Notes: generated by a model from the sequence alone, not told the origin. Shown: positions 1 to 5,587, counted from the stretch's first letter. The stretch is 6,191 nucleotides of DNA from an archaeon (GCA_018830205.1 JAHJSX010000195.1:1-6191), one strand, 5' to 3'. Program-made: numbers and translations.

Positions 1-170
1 AACATTGGCAACAATTTGTACTCGCTGTTGAGCGACGATCAAGACTCGAATTGTAGCGTGCATCACCCCTAAGGCGTATTCCTCCCGGAAGGGGTGCCCG
101 CAAGCCCAGACTCGACTTTTCCGTGGAAAATCAACAGAATGACAATAGGAGGCATTCTGATGACTGGTAT
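1..170. other. Non-coding stretch with three dyad symmetries
   Basis: No credible gene is seen here. Base composition is visibly more A+T-rich than in the downstream genes. Three perfect inverted repeats stand out: CACCCCT (64-70) with AGGGGTG (90-96), TTTTCC/GGAAAA around a 2-base centre (117-130), and CAGAATG (135-141) with CATTCTG (153-159). None is followed by a T-run, so they do not look like intrinsic terminators. They lie immediately downstream, in - strand sense, of the tRNA-like sequence. They could be recombinase or protein binding sites, or hairpins in an RNA; this is inference only. Confidence 0.4.
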
Positions 171-255
171 TGGAGGCGCCGGGAGTCGAACCCATTTTTG
201 GGGGTATCAGAAACCGATGAGAAAACGCAGCCTTAGCCGCTAGGCTCCCGAAACC
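171..255 (-). pseudogene. Degenerate tRNA-like sequence
   Basis: Read on the - strand, the 3' part has the hallmark of a tRNA or tmRNA end: GGGTTCGACTCCC (T-arm, 193-181), then a GGCGCCTCC acceptor-like strand and A (180-171), with no CCA directly after. About 50 bases upstream, GCCT/AGGC (245-242 and 233-230) closes an 8-base loop containing GCGG, a good D-arm resembling that of tRNA-Gln. Between them, GGT-TTCTGAT-ACC could be an anticodon arm reading CTG (Gln), but only three pairs form and about 11 extra bases separate it from the D-arm. The 5' and 3' acceptor strands do not pair well. The total length of about 85 is tRNA-like, yet the cloverleaf is broken. A decayed tRNA, or an attachment-site fragment of a tRNA or tmRNA gene, is the best reading. 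Confidence 0.4.
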
Positions 256-269
256 TTTTAGAAAATTTC

Positions 270-309
270 TTCCGTCCTGTTCCGTCTCGTTCCTTCTCAT
301 ACCGCCTCA
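270..309. repeat. Four tandem 10-bp repeats
   Basis: Four consecutive 10-base units with consensus TTCCGTCTCR: TTCCGTCCTG, TTCCGTCTCG, TTCCTTCTCA and a weaker TACCGCCTCA. The period is close to one helical turn, so all units face the same side of the DNA. They lie next to the tRNA-like sequence, which would fit arm-type binding sites of a tyrosine integrase, but no integrase gene is in the window. A chance or slippage repeat is also possible. Confidence 0.5.
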
Positions 310-453
310 TGGACCTGGCTCACGGCCAAATAGCGGCCAAACTTTCTGAGGCAATGTTCGGATGTTGTCCGTGTCTCGTGCGCCTCGGGTTCGTGCCCGG
401 CAGGGCGCAACTGGCGCCTGCTGCTTTCTCTGAGACCAGCACCACATTTCACA
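310..453. other. Intergenic stretch with GC hairpin
   Basis: No gene is supported. Short open frames on both strands here (about 60 codons) lack ribosome-binding sites and recognisable motifs. The one structure seen is a hairpin at 400-421: GCAG-GCGC pairs with GCGC-CTGC around loop AACTG, with one bulged G, giving about eight pairs. It is followed by TGCTTTCTC rather than a T-run, so a terminator call is not justified. Confidence 0.35.
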
Positions 454-476
454 AAACTAAAGTCATGCTTAAGTTT
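454..476. promoter_or_regulatory. Distal AbiEi operator (inverted repeat 1)
   Basis: AAACTAAAG (454-462), spacer TCATG, CTTAAGTTT (468-476). The two halves are reverse complements except for one base. The same element recurs 56 bp downstream. AbiEi antitoxins studied experimentally bind two inverted repeats in the abiE promoter cooperatively and repress it. The arrangement here, two copies directly before an AbiEi-like gene, matches that model. The assignment as operator is inferred. Confidence 0.7.
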
Positions 477-502
477 CATGCGGATTTGTGAGAGTGACGC
501 GC

Positions 503-531
503 TTGCGCAAAACTAAAGTATGGCTTAAGTT
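503..531 (+). promoter_or_regulatory. Candidate promoter of the abiE-like operon
   Basis: TTGCGC (503-508) and TAAGTT (526-531) are separated by 17 bases and could serve as -35 and -10 boxes. Transcription would then begin at about 538, on the A of the ATG, making the mRNA leaderless. This fits the lack of any Shine-Dalgarno sequence before that ATG. The -10 box lies inside the second inverted repeat, so repressor binding would block it. The boxes are imperfect, so this is tentative. Confidence 0.4.
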
Positions 532-532
532 T
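510..532. promoter_or_regulatory. Proximal AbiEi operator (inverted repeat 2)
   Basis: AAACTAAAG (510-518), spacer TATGG, CTTAAGTTT (524-532). Both half-sites are identical to those of the copy at 454-476; only the spacer differs. It ends 5 bases before the antitoxin ATG and covers the candidate -10 box. The conservation of both arms against a diverged spacer and flanks supports a protein-binding function. Confidence 0.72.
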
Positions 533-537
533 AGTGC

Positions 538-1122
538 ATGGAGGCGGCTACTTCCACATCGCCCAATTGGGACCATCTCTTCGAGACCGCAGCGGCTCAA
601 GACGGGCTCTTCACCACGCAGCAGGCGGCCGAGGCCGGGTACTCGCCACAGCTGATCGCGCACCATCTCGGTTCGGGGCGGATGATCCGGGTGCGTCGCG
701 GAGTCTATCGGCTCGTTCACTTTCCCGCCGGCGATCACGAGGAGCTCGTCGTCGTCTGGCTCTGGTCGGAGCACAAAGGCGTGTTCTCCCACCAGACCGC
801 GCTGGCGCTCCACGACCTCTCGGATGTGCTGCCGTCACAGATCCATCTGACGCTACCGCAACTGTGGAAGAAGCGGCGGCTGCGCGTGCCGGAAGGGGTG
901 GTTCTGCACTATGGCGACGTCTCCGACGGTGAGCGGCGGTGGTTCGGCGCCGTACCTGCGACGGATCCGGCGCGCACGCTCGAAGACTGCGCCCTTGAGC
1001 ATCTGTCTCCCGATCTCCTGCGCGATGCGGCCCTGGACGCGCTGCAGCGCGGTATCGTGACTCGGGGCCAGCTCGGCGCCGTAGCCGAGGCACTCGAGCC
1101 TTTCGGGGGCCTTGACCCGTGA
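538..1122 (+). CDS. abiEi: AbiEi-like type IV antitoxin / transcriptional repressor
   Basis: 194 residues. Residues ~10-60 form a winged-helix domain typical of AbiEi antitoxins: LFTTQQAAEAGYS, then a helix ending GRMIRVRRGVYRL. The rest, with VFSHQTALALHDL (~82-94) and a DPARTLEDC segment near 145-153, matches the C-terminal antitoxin domain seen in this family. The known role is twofold: repress its own promoter and counteract AbiEii without forming a stable complex with it. The ATG at 538 has no Shine-Dalgarno sequence but sits where a leaderless transcript would start. Its stop overlaps the next start (GTGA, 1119-1122), so the two genes are translationally coupled. Two inverted repeats lie directly upstream as likely operators. 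The family call is from residue patterns, not a search. A stand-alone AbiEi_4-type regulator is the alternative, but the downstream partner makes that less likely. Confidence 0.85.
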   Translation: MEAATSTSPNWDHLFETAAAQDGLFTTQQAAEAGYSPQLIAHHLGSGRMIRVRRGVYRLVHFPAGDHEELVVVWLWSEHKGVFSHQTALALHDLSDVLPSQIHLTLPQLWKKRRLRVPEGVVLHYGDVSDGERRWFGAVPATDPARTLEDCALEHLSPDLLRDAALDALQRGIVTRGQLGAVAEALEPFGGLDP

Positions 1123-2021
1123 CCACCCGCAGCTACAGCACCGCCGCCGCGTTCAAGCAGGCGCTCGAGCAGCGCCTTCGCAAGGCATCCGATTCCGGTC
1201 CGGACTTCGCCCGCCGCCGGCAGCTCGTGGTCTTCGACCGTTTCCTCGCTCGTGTCGTCCTGGATTTCGGGGATGCAGTCACGCTCAAGGGTGGTCTCGC
1301 CGTCGAGCTGCAGCTCGAGCGGGCGCGGACCACCAAGGACGTGGACCTGAGGGTGCTGGGAGCGCCCGATGCCTTCCTCGACAGGCTCCGCGCCGCGATC
1401 AACCGGGATCTGGGTGACTTCATGGTGTTTGAAGTCCGTCCAGACGATCGCCACCCGGAGATCCAAAACGATGGCATGCGCTACGAGGGGCAACGCTTCC
1501 GAGCAGAGTGCAGCCTCGCCGGCAAGATCTATGGCCGGCCCTTCGGCGTGGATGTCGCGTTCGGCGATCCGATCTTCGGCGAGCCCACCGCAGTGGTGGC
1601 CGAGGACGTGCTCGCGTTTGCCGGTGTCACGCCTCCCACCCTTCGCGTGTATCCGATGGAGACTCACATCGCGGAGAAGCTTCACGCCTACACCATGCCG
1701 CGTGGCCGGCCCAACACGCGGGTGAAGGACCTCCCGGACCTGGCGCTCATCGCCACGGCCAAAGCGCTTGATGCCCGCCGGCTCCGGGCCGCAATCGAGC
1801 AGACGTTCTCGTTCCGAGGGACGCACGACGTTCCCGATCGCCTACCGGAGCCATCGGGCACATGGCAGGCGCCCTACAAATCCCTCGCAAGGCAGGACCA
1901 GCTGCGCTGGGCCACGCTCGCCGATGTGTACGAGGCCGCGCGGTCGTTCCTCGACCCCGTGCTGGCGGGATCGTTGGACGCCGCCTGGGAGCCGGACACC
2001 TGGACCTGGATCTCGACCTGA
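1119..2021 (+). CDS. abiEii: AbiEii/AbiGii-like nucleotidyltransferase toxin
   Basis: 300 residues, usual for the family. The nucleotidyltransferase core is visible: LKGGLAVEL (~56-64), then TTKDVDL (71-77) with the metal-binding pair D74/D76, and a further acidic VDV (D145). The C-terminal module carries EKLHA (186-190) and RVKDLPDL (201-208), the lysine/aspartate motif typical of AbiEii. Known members are cytoplasmic nucleotidyltransferases that arrest growth, some by modifying tRNA, and many act in phage defence by abortive infection. All core motifs are present, so it is probably active. The GTG start overlaps the antitoxin stop by 4 bases and has no strong ribosome-binding site, consistent with coupled translation. 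Residues 174-300 are repeated directly downstream in the same frame. The RNA target is not predictable from the sequence. Confidence 0.85.
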   Translation: MTTRSYSTAAAFKQALEQRLRKASDSGPDFARRRQLVVFDRFLARVVLDFGDAVTLKGGLAVELQLERARTTKDVDLRVLGAPDAFLDRLRAAINRDLGDFMVFEVRPDDRHPEIQNDGMRYEGQRFRAECSLAGKIYGRPFGVDVAFGDPIFGEPTAVVAEDVLAFAGVTPPTLRVYPMETHIAEKLHAYTMPRGRPNTRVKDLPDLALIATAKALDARRLRAAIEQTFSFRGTHDVPDRLPEPSGTWQAPYKSLARQDQLRWATLADVYEAARSFLDPVLAGSLDAAWEPDTWTWIST

Positions 2022-2514
2022 ACCAAGCCTGCCCTATCGCTCCAGCGTCTCCCGAGTAGCTCGCCGGAGGTGTTCACCCTTCGTGTGTACCCGATGGAGA
2101 CCCACATCGCGGAGAAGCTTCACGCCTACACCATGCCGCGCGGCCGGCCCAACACGCGGGTGAAGGATCTCCCGGATCTGGCGCTCATCGCCACGGCCAG
2201 AGCGCTCGATGCCCACCGACTTCGGGCCGCAATCGAGCAGACGTTCTCGTTCCGAGGGACGCACGACGTTCCCGATCATCTACCGGAGCCACCGGATACA
2301 TGGGAGGCGCCCTACGCGTCCCTCGCAAGGCTGGACCAGCTGCGCTGGGTCACGCTCGCCGATGTGTTCGAGGCCGCACAGTCGTTCCTCGACCCCGTGC
2401 TGGCGGGATCGATGGACGCCACCTGGGATCCGGACACCTGGACTTGGAGCTCGACCTGAACCAAGCCTTCCCTTTACCTCCAGTGACTCCCGAGTAGGTC
2501 GCCGGAGGTGTCCA
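1620..2514 (+). repeat. 438-bp diverged tandem duplication of the toxin 3' end
   Basis: The segment from about 1638 to 2076 recurs from about 2076 to 2514 at a constant offset of 438 bp (146 codons), with no indels inside the coding part. It covers toxin codons 174-300, the stop codon and about 55 bases of downstream flank (2022-2076 and 2460-2514). Both ends lie at related short sequences: GCCGGTGTCAC (1624 region), GCCGGAGGTGTTCAC (2063 region) and GCCGGAGGTGTCCA (2501 region). Recombination between such short repeats could have made the duplication. The encoded copies differ at about 15 of 127 residues, so the event is not recent. Confidence 0.9.
2070..2459 (+). pseudogene. Duplicated C-terminal fragment of the AbiEii-like toxin
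   Basis: The open frame encodes 129 residues, of which ~127 align without gaps to toxin residues 174-300, about 88% identical by eye. It keeps EKLHA and RVKDLPDL but lacks the whole nucleotidyltransferase core, so it cannot be a catalytic toxin alone. No stop or frameshift has accumulated. I count about 15 replacement and about 10 silent codon differences, which suggests weak or relaxed constraint. The GTG start at 2070 overlaps its only GGAGG, and the ATG at 2094 has no well-placed ribosome-binding site, so independent translation is doubtful. The frame is continuous with the toxin gene: only the TGA at 2019-2021 separates them, and readthrough would give about 446 residues. It is most simply a gene remnant; a free C-terminal module that modulates the toxin is possible. 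Confidence 0.7.
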
Positions 2515-2553
2515 ATCAAGAGCGCCTTGACATCATCGACGACATCATACATG

Positions 2554-2571
2554 GTTAGACGGTTGTCGAAC
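2554..2571. promoter_or_regulatory. Candidate ArsR-type operator 1
   Basis: GTTAGACGGTTGTCGAAC is an imperfect palindrome: GTTAGAC and GTCGAAC are reverse complements at 6 of 7 positions, around GGTT. It lies 27 bases before the ArsR-like start. A TTGACA (2527-2532) upstream could be a -35 box, with a poor -10 (TACATG or nearby) at the usual distance, placing the palindrome at or just past the -10. A closely related 18-mer precedes the next gene. Operator function is inferred from symmetry, position and recurrence. Confidence 0.55.
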
Positions 2572-2597
2572 TGACGCACGCAAGGATCCCGCGGTCG

Positions 2598-2894
2598 ATG
2601 AATCCGAAGAAGCTGACCAAGATCATGAAGGCGCTCTCCAACGAGAACCGGTTGGCGCTCTATCTGGAGATCGCGAAGCGGGAGCAGGCGAACTACGAAG
2701 CGCCCGAGTGCAACATCGCCTATATCGTCCAGATGTTCGACCTCAGCAAGGCGACCATCTCACACCACCTCAAGGAGCTGTCCACCGCCGACCTCATCAC
2801 GACCGAGAAGCGCGGCAAGTTCCTGGTGGCGACCATCAACAAGGAGACCCTCGCTGAAGTGAAGGATGTGTTGGGGGAGCTGCTCGAAGTGTAG
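2598..2894 (+). CDS. ArsR-family winged-helix transcriptional regulator
   Basis: 98 residues, typical for small ArsR-type repressors. The N-terminal helix MKALSNENRLALYLEI (10-25) is the classic dimer-interface segment. The helix-turn-helix spans ~40-67, with recognition helix SKATISHHLKEL (50-61), and a wing follows at ~68-80 (TTEKRGKFLVATIN). The usual ArsR metal motif ELCVCDL is not present. Only one cysteine (C38, in APECNI) remains, so classic arsenic sensing by a cysteine cluster is unlikely; another ligand or redox signal is possible. AAGGA at 2582-2586 is a slightly distant ribosome-binding site for this ATG. Family members bind as dimers to palindromes and release DNA on binding an inducer. 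Matching palindromes at 2554-2571 and 2925-2942 suggest that it controls itself and the downstream oxidoreductase genes. Confidence 0.88.
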   Translation: MNPKKLTKIMKALSNENRLALYLEIAKREQANYEAPECNIAYIVQMFDLSKATISHHLKELSTADLITTEKRGKFLVATINKETLAEVKDVLGELLEV

Positions 2895-2924
2895 GCCCGG
2901 TGGCGCCCTTTTTTTTCCAACTTT

Positions 2925-2942
2925 GTTCGACGGTTTTCAAAC
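2925..2942. promoter_or_regulatory. Candidate ArsR-type operator 2
   Basis: GTTCGACGGTTTTCAAAC matches the 18-mer at 2554-2571 at 15 of 18 positions, including the central GACGGTT. The palindrome here is weaker (GTTCGAC against TTCAAAC). It lies 27 bases before the ATG of the membrane/oxidoreductase fusion gene, the same distance as copy 1 from the regulator gene. A T-tract (2909-2916) precedes it. The repeated sequence and identical spacing support a shared regulator. Confidence 0.5.
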
Positions 2943-2969
2943 CATCAAACCAGAGCAGACAGCCGAATC

Positions 2970-4079
2970 ATGAGCATGACCCCCACCTCGAAGGCAAAGC
3001 TGAAGCTGTACGTCACCCTGGCGTTACTGACCTTCGCCGTGATCGGCCTGTCTGTCATGGGCACGCGTACGCTGCTCGATCCGGATCGGCTCGACCTCTT
3101 CATTCGGCTGGGGTTCGCCCGAGCCGCGGTCCTGGCCTGGGCTGTGTACACCGTGTTGGGGGCGTTACTCATGGCCCATCCCCGCACCTATGTCCTCGGC
3201 AACGTGATGCTGCTGGCCAACAATGTCTTCGTCATCGGCGTCTACGTGAAGGGCGGTTTTCTGGGCAGCGCCGTCGGGGAAGCAGCGGCCATGTTGCTCC
3301 CGCTCTTTTTCCTGTGGGCCGGTCATCCCTACGCCCAGTGGAAGCGATGGCGCTCCAGCGCTCGCACGGTGGTGGACCGGGGCTCTGAGAATCCAAGGAG
3401 GGAATCGATGAAGATCATCCTGCTCGGGGGCAGCGGTGAGGTGGGCCGCGCCGTGGCGCGCGCGCTTGTGGACAGTGAGGTGTGCTCCCACCTCACGCTC
3501 CTGGGGCGCAGCGCCGTGACCTCCCTGGACAACGAGACCAAGGTGGAGCAGGTGGTGGTGGACACCGGCGCAGACGACTTCGAGTCGGTGGTGCAACAGA
3601 CGGCTCAGGGACACGACGTAGCCATCAGCTGCCTGGGCATCGGCAGTGGAACCAGGACCATGACCGAGGAGCAGATGCTCGCGGTGGAGGTGCACCTGCT
3701 GGGGAAATACGCCCGGGGGTGCAAGGCCGCCGGCATCGAGATCTTCGAGCTCTTGACCGCCGTCGGGGTCAGGGAGGGCTGGGCGGACTCGCGGATCAAG
3801 GCCTTTCGGGTGATGGGCAAGAAGTACAAGACGGTGCTCGACGTCGGGTTTGAGAAGCTGGCGATTTTCGAGCCGGGCATGATAGTGGGCAACGCCCACA
3901 CGCCCCGTTGGATGACCTGGTTCACGGCCCTCATCCCGGACGCCCTCGGGTGGGGAAACATCCACCTGGACGAGCTCGCGCAGGCCTTTGTCGCCCACCT
4001 GGAAAAGCGAGCGGCGACGCAGACCGACCCCGTCTTGAACTATCGAAACCAGGAGATGAAGCGGCTACTCGCGGAGTGA
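2970..4079 (+). CDS. Membrane domain fused to TIP30/HTATIP2-like NAD(P)-binding protein
   Basis: 369 residues in one uninterrupted frame. Residues 1-125 hold four hydrophobic helices (~13-31, 47-69, 74-93, 99-117), a DoxX-like topology that I cannot assign to a named family. After a polar linker (~122-146) comes a Rossmann fold starting MKIILLGGSGEVG, with GGSGEVG at 153-159. LTLLGR (175-180), GHDVAISCLG (214-223), LLTAVGV (261-267) and AIFEPGMIVG (298-307) match the TIP30/HTATIP2 branch of atypical SDRs. The canonical YxxxK pair is not evident, so catalysis is uncertain and it may only bind or sense NAD(P)H. Most relatives of either half are separate proteins. A strong AAGGAGGG (3395-3402) precedes an in-frame ATG at 3408, so a soluble 223-residue form is probably also made. 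The first ATG has no clear ribosome-binding site. It may be ArsR-controlled through the upstream palindrome. Confidence 0.75.
   Translation: MSMTPTSKAKLKLYVTLALLTFAVIGLSVMGTRTLLDPDRLDLFIRLGFARAAVLAWAVYTVLGALLMAHPRTYVLGNVMLLANNVFVIGVYVKGGFLGSAVGEAAAMLLPLFFLWAGHPYAQWKRWRSSARTVVDRGSENPRRESMKIILLGGSGEVGRAVARALVDSEVCSHLTLLGRSAVTSLDNETKVEQVVVDTGADDFESVVQQTAQGHDVAISCLGIGSGTRTMTEEQMLAVEVHLLGKYARGCKAAGIEIFELLTAVGVREGWADSRIKAFRVMGKKYKTVLDVGFEKLAIFEPGMIVGNAHTPRWMTWFTALIPDALGWGNIHLDELAQAFVAHLEKRAATQTDPVLNYRNQEMKRLLAE
3395..3410 (+). promoter_or_regulatory. Internal ribosome-binding site and start inside the fusion gene
   Basis: AAGGAGGG at 3395-3402 lies about 6 bases before an in-frame ATG (3408-3410). 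This is the best Shine-Dalgarno sequence in the first half of the region, and it stands exactly at the boundary between the membrane part and the Rossmann domain (residue 147). It implies either two products from one frame, or two genes whose boundary has lost its stop codon. Confidence 0.75.
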
Positions 4080-4177
4080 CGAACATCGACCGCGAGACTT
4101 TTTTTGCACCGACGGTTCTACAGTTGCCGAACTGGCTGACTGTCATGACGGCGCCACGGCACGGAAGGAGACATTGA

Positions 4178-5113
4178 ATGAGCGACAAACCCATTCGGAT
4201 ATCGCGAGAGGCGGCACGGCGGCACACGGAAGACATGACGGGGAAGAACATCGTCATCACCGGTGCCACGGCGGGAGTCGGCAAGGAGACCGCGAAGAGC
4301 CTTGCGAAGATGGGCGCCAACATCTACTTCGCGACCCGCAACCCGGACAAGACCAGGGACACCATCGCGGAGATCCGCGCTGGGCTCACGAACGGCTCGG
4401 TGCTGGAGCACAAGCCGCTCGACCTGAACGACCTCGACAGCGTGCGCCAGTTCCCCTCCCTGTTTGGGGACAACGATCACATCGACGTGCTCATCAACAA
4501 CGCAGGCGTGGCCCACGAGACAGGCGTCACCAAGCAGGGAATCGAGCGGATCTTCGGCATCAACTACCTGGGGCATTTCCTGCTCACAATGAGGCTGATG
4601 CCTCACCTGCAAAGAGCCAAGGGACGCATCATCAGTGTCTCCTCGATGGGGCACTCTTCGGCGCGCCGAGAACACTTCGATGGGCCCTTTCACGGACCGT
4701 GCGAGAATATCCATCCGCAAGTGCTGTACGGTCGATCCAAGGCCGCGCAGATCCTGTTCACCAAGGCGCTGCAGCGACGACTCGATCAGAACGGCCGATC
4801 GTGCGCCGCCGCGAGCCTCCATCCCGGAGCCGTTCGCACGCGGATCTTCGACACCTACGGCGTAGTGTCGAAAGCCTTCATCCTCATGCTCTGGCCCATC
4901 ATGGTCGATGTGCCCGAAGGGGCGCGCACGTCCGTGTACCTGGCCACCCGGGACCGCCCCGAGGAATCCGGCGGCAAGTACTTCTACTACGGGATGTTCC
5001 GCAAGGGCATCTACGAGAAACCGGGAACCGCCCTCGTCAACGATGAAGCCCTCTCAGAGCAGCTGTGGAAGCAGTCAGAGGAGTTGGTCGGCGAAGAGTT
5101 TGCCGTTGGCTAG
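4178..5113 (+). CDS. Short-chain dehydrogenase, retinol-dehydrogenase-like
   Basis: 311 residues, the usual length for the RDH-like extended SDR group. The NAD(P) site TGATAGVG is at 28-35, DL at 82-83, NNAG at 107-110, INYLGHF at 128-134, VSS at 154-156, the catalytic YGRSK pair Y184/K188, and HPGAVRT at 215-221. R54 after FAT, two residues past the second strand, suggests NADP preference. It should be an active cytoplasmic NAD(P)-dependent oxidoreductase of a lipophilic alcohol, aldehyde or ketone; the true substrate is unknown, and the retinol name reflects similarity only. GGAAGGAG (4163-4170) lies 7 bases before the ATG at 4178 and fixes this start over the internal ATG at 4235, although the extra 19 residues precede the usual SDR start. 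The gene is 98 bp after the fusion gene, same strand, and probably shares its regulation. Confidence 0.9.
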   Translation: MSDKPIRISREAARRHTEDMTGKNIVITGATAGVGKETAKSLAKMGANIYFATRNPDKTRDTIAEIRAGLTNGSVLEHKPLDLNDLDSVRQFPSLFGDNDHIDVLINNAGVAHETGVTKQGIERIFGINYLGHFLLTMRLMPHLQRAKGRIISVSSMGHSSARREHFDGPFHGPCENIHPQVLYGRSKAAQILFTKALQRRLDQNGRSCAAASLHPGAVRTRIFDTYGVVSKAFILMLWPIMVDVPEGARTSVYLATRDRPEESGGKYFYYGMFRKGIYEKPGTALVNDEALSEQLWKQSEELVGEEFAVG

Positions 5114-5152
5114 CGTGGGGGTCATCACCGAAGGCGAAAAGGACGCAACCAC

Positions 5153-5587
5153 ATGAAAAGAAGCGATCAAAAGAAATCAGTGTGGATCACCGGCGGTGGC
5201 AGCGGCCTCGGTGCGGCGATGGCGCTGGAGCACGCCAGCCTCGGCGCGAAGGTCGCGGTGAGTGGTCGACGGGCCGAGAAGCTCGCTGAGACCGTGGCGG
5301 AAATCGAGCGACGAGGAGGGACCGGCTTGGCTGCTCCATGCGACGTCAGCCAAGAAGCCCAAGTCGAATCAGCGGCCAACCTTGTCGTCCGGGAATTCGG
5401 CTCGATGGACGTGGTGGTGGCCAACGCCGCGTTCCCGGTGAAAGCAGCGGTCGAGGCACTGCAGGCCGACGAGTTCAAGCGTCAGCTCGATATCAACGTC
5501 ATCGGCGCGTTCCTCACCGCGAAGCATGCGCTTCCAGAGCCGCGACAATCGACACGCCGCGGTATTGCTGAAAGGAGAGTCCGATGA
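5153..5587 (+). pseudogene. Truncated classical short-chain dehydrogenase
   Basis: 144 residues, whereas classical SDRs have about 250. The first half is well preserved: WITGGGSGLG (11-20), SGRR (37-40), CDV with D64, ANAA (90-93) in place of NNAG, and NVIGAF (115-120). Around residue 128 the homology stops, and a short arginine-rich tail without SDR character leads to the stop. The catalytic serine, the YxxxK pair and the C-terminal substrate region are all missing. The other two frames after the break do not restore them, so a deletion rather than a simple frameshift is likely. AAAAGGA (about 5137-5143) provides a ribosome-binding site. The TGA overlaps the ATG of the next gene (ATGA, 5584-5587), so translation of the remnant may still be coupled to that gene. 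It is unlikely to be an active enzyme. Confidence 0.8.

Noticed and set aside
309..491. Short open frames on both strands (about 60 codons each) before the antitoxin gene
   Set aside because: No ribosome-binding site and no recognisable motif; the + strand frame runs through the first inverted repeat.
1..540. tmRNA gene on the - strand ending at about 171
   Set aside because: The 3' end resembles a tmRNA end (CGCCTCC), but no GGGGGCG-type 5' partner, tag-coding frame or pseudoknot-like region is found within the expected 350-400 bases, and no CCA follows directly.
909..1826. 305-codon open frame on the - strand opposite the toxin gene
   Set aside because: It is antisense to a well-supported nucleotidyltransferase, shows no recognisable domain, and long antisense frames are common in GC-rich genes. 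A similar - strand frame appears at 2034-2279 only because the sequence there is duplicated.
2527..2553. Stand-alone promoter call for the ArsR-like gene (TTGACA)
   Set aside because: The -35 box is perfect, but no convincing -10 lies 16-18 bases downstream, so it is mentioned only as supporting context for operator 1.
2895..2918. Intrinsic terminator after the ArsR-like gene (GC-rich stretch plus eight T)
   Set aside because: The sequence before the T-tract gives only a 3-bp stem (GGC/GCC). The T-tract more likely belongs to the promoter region of the next gene.
3165..3998. 277-codon open frame on the - strand opposite the fusion gene
   Set aside because: Histidine/glutamate/leucine-rich antisense translation without motifs or a ribosome-binding site; the + strand frame carries clear membrane helices and a Rossmann motif.
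4118..4822. 234-codon open frame on the - strand opposite the SDR gene
   Set aside because: The + strand encodes all SDR motifs in order; the antisense frame has no family features.
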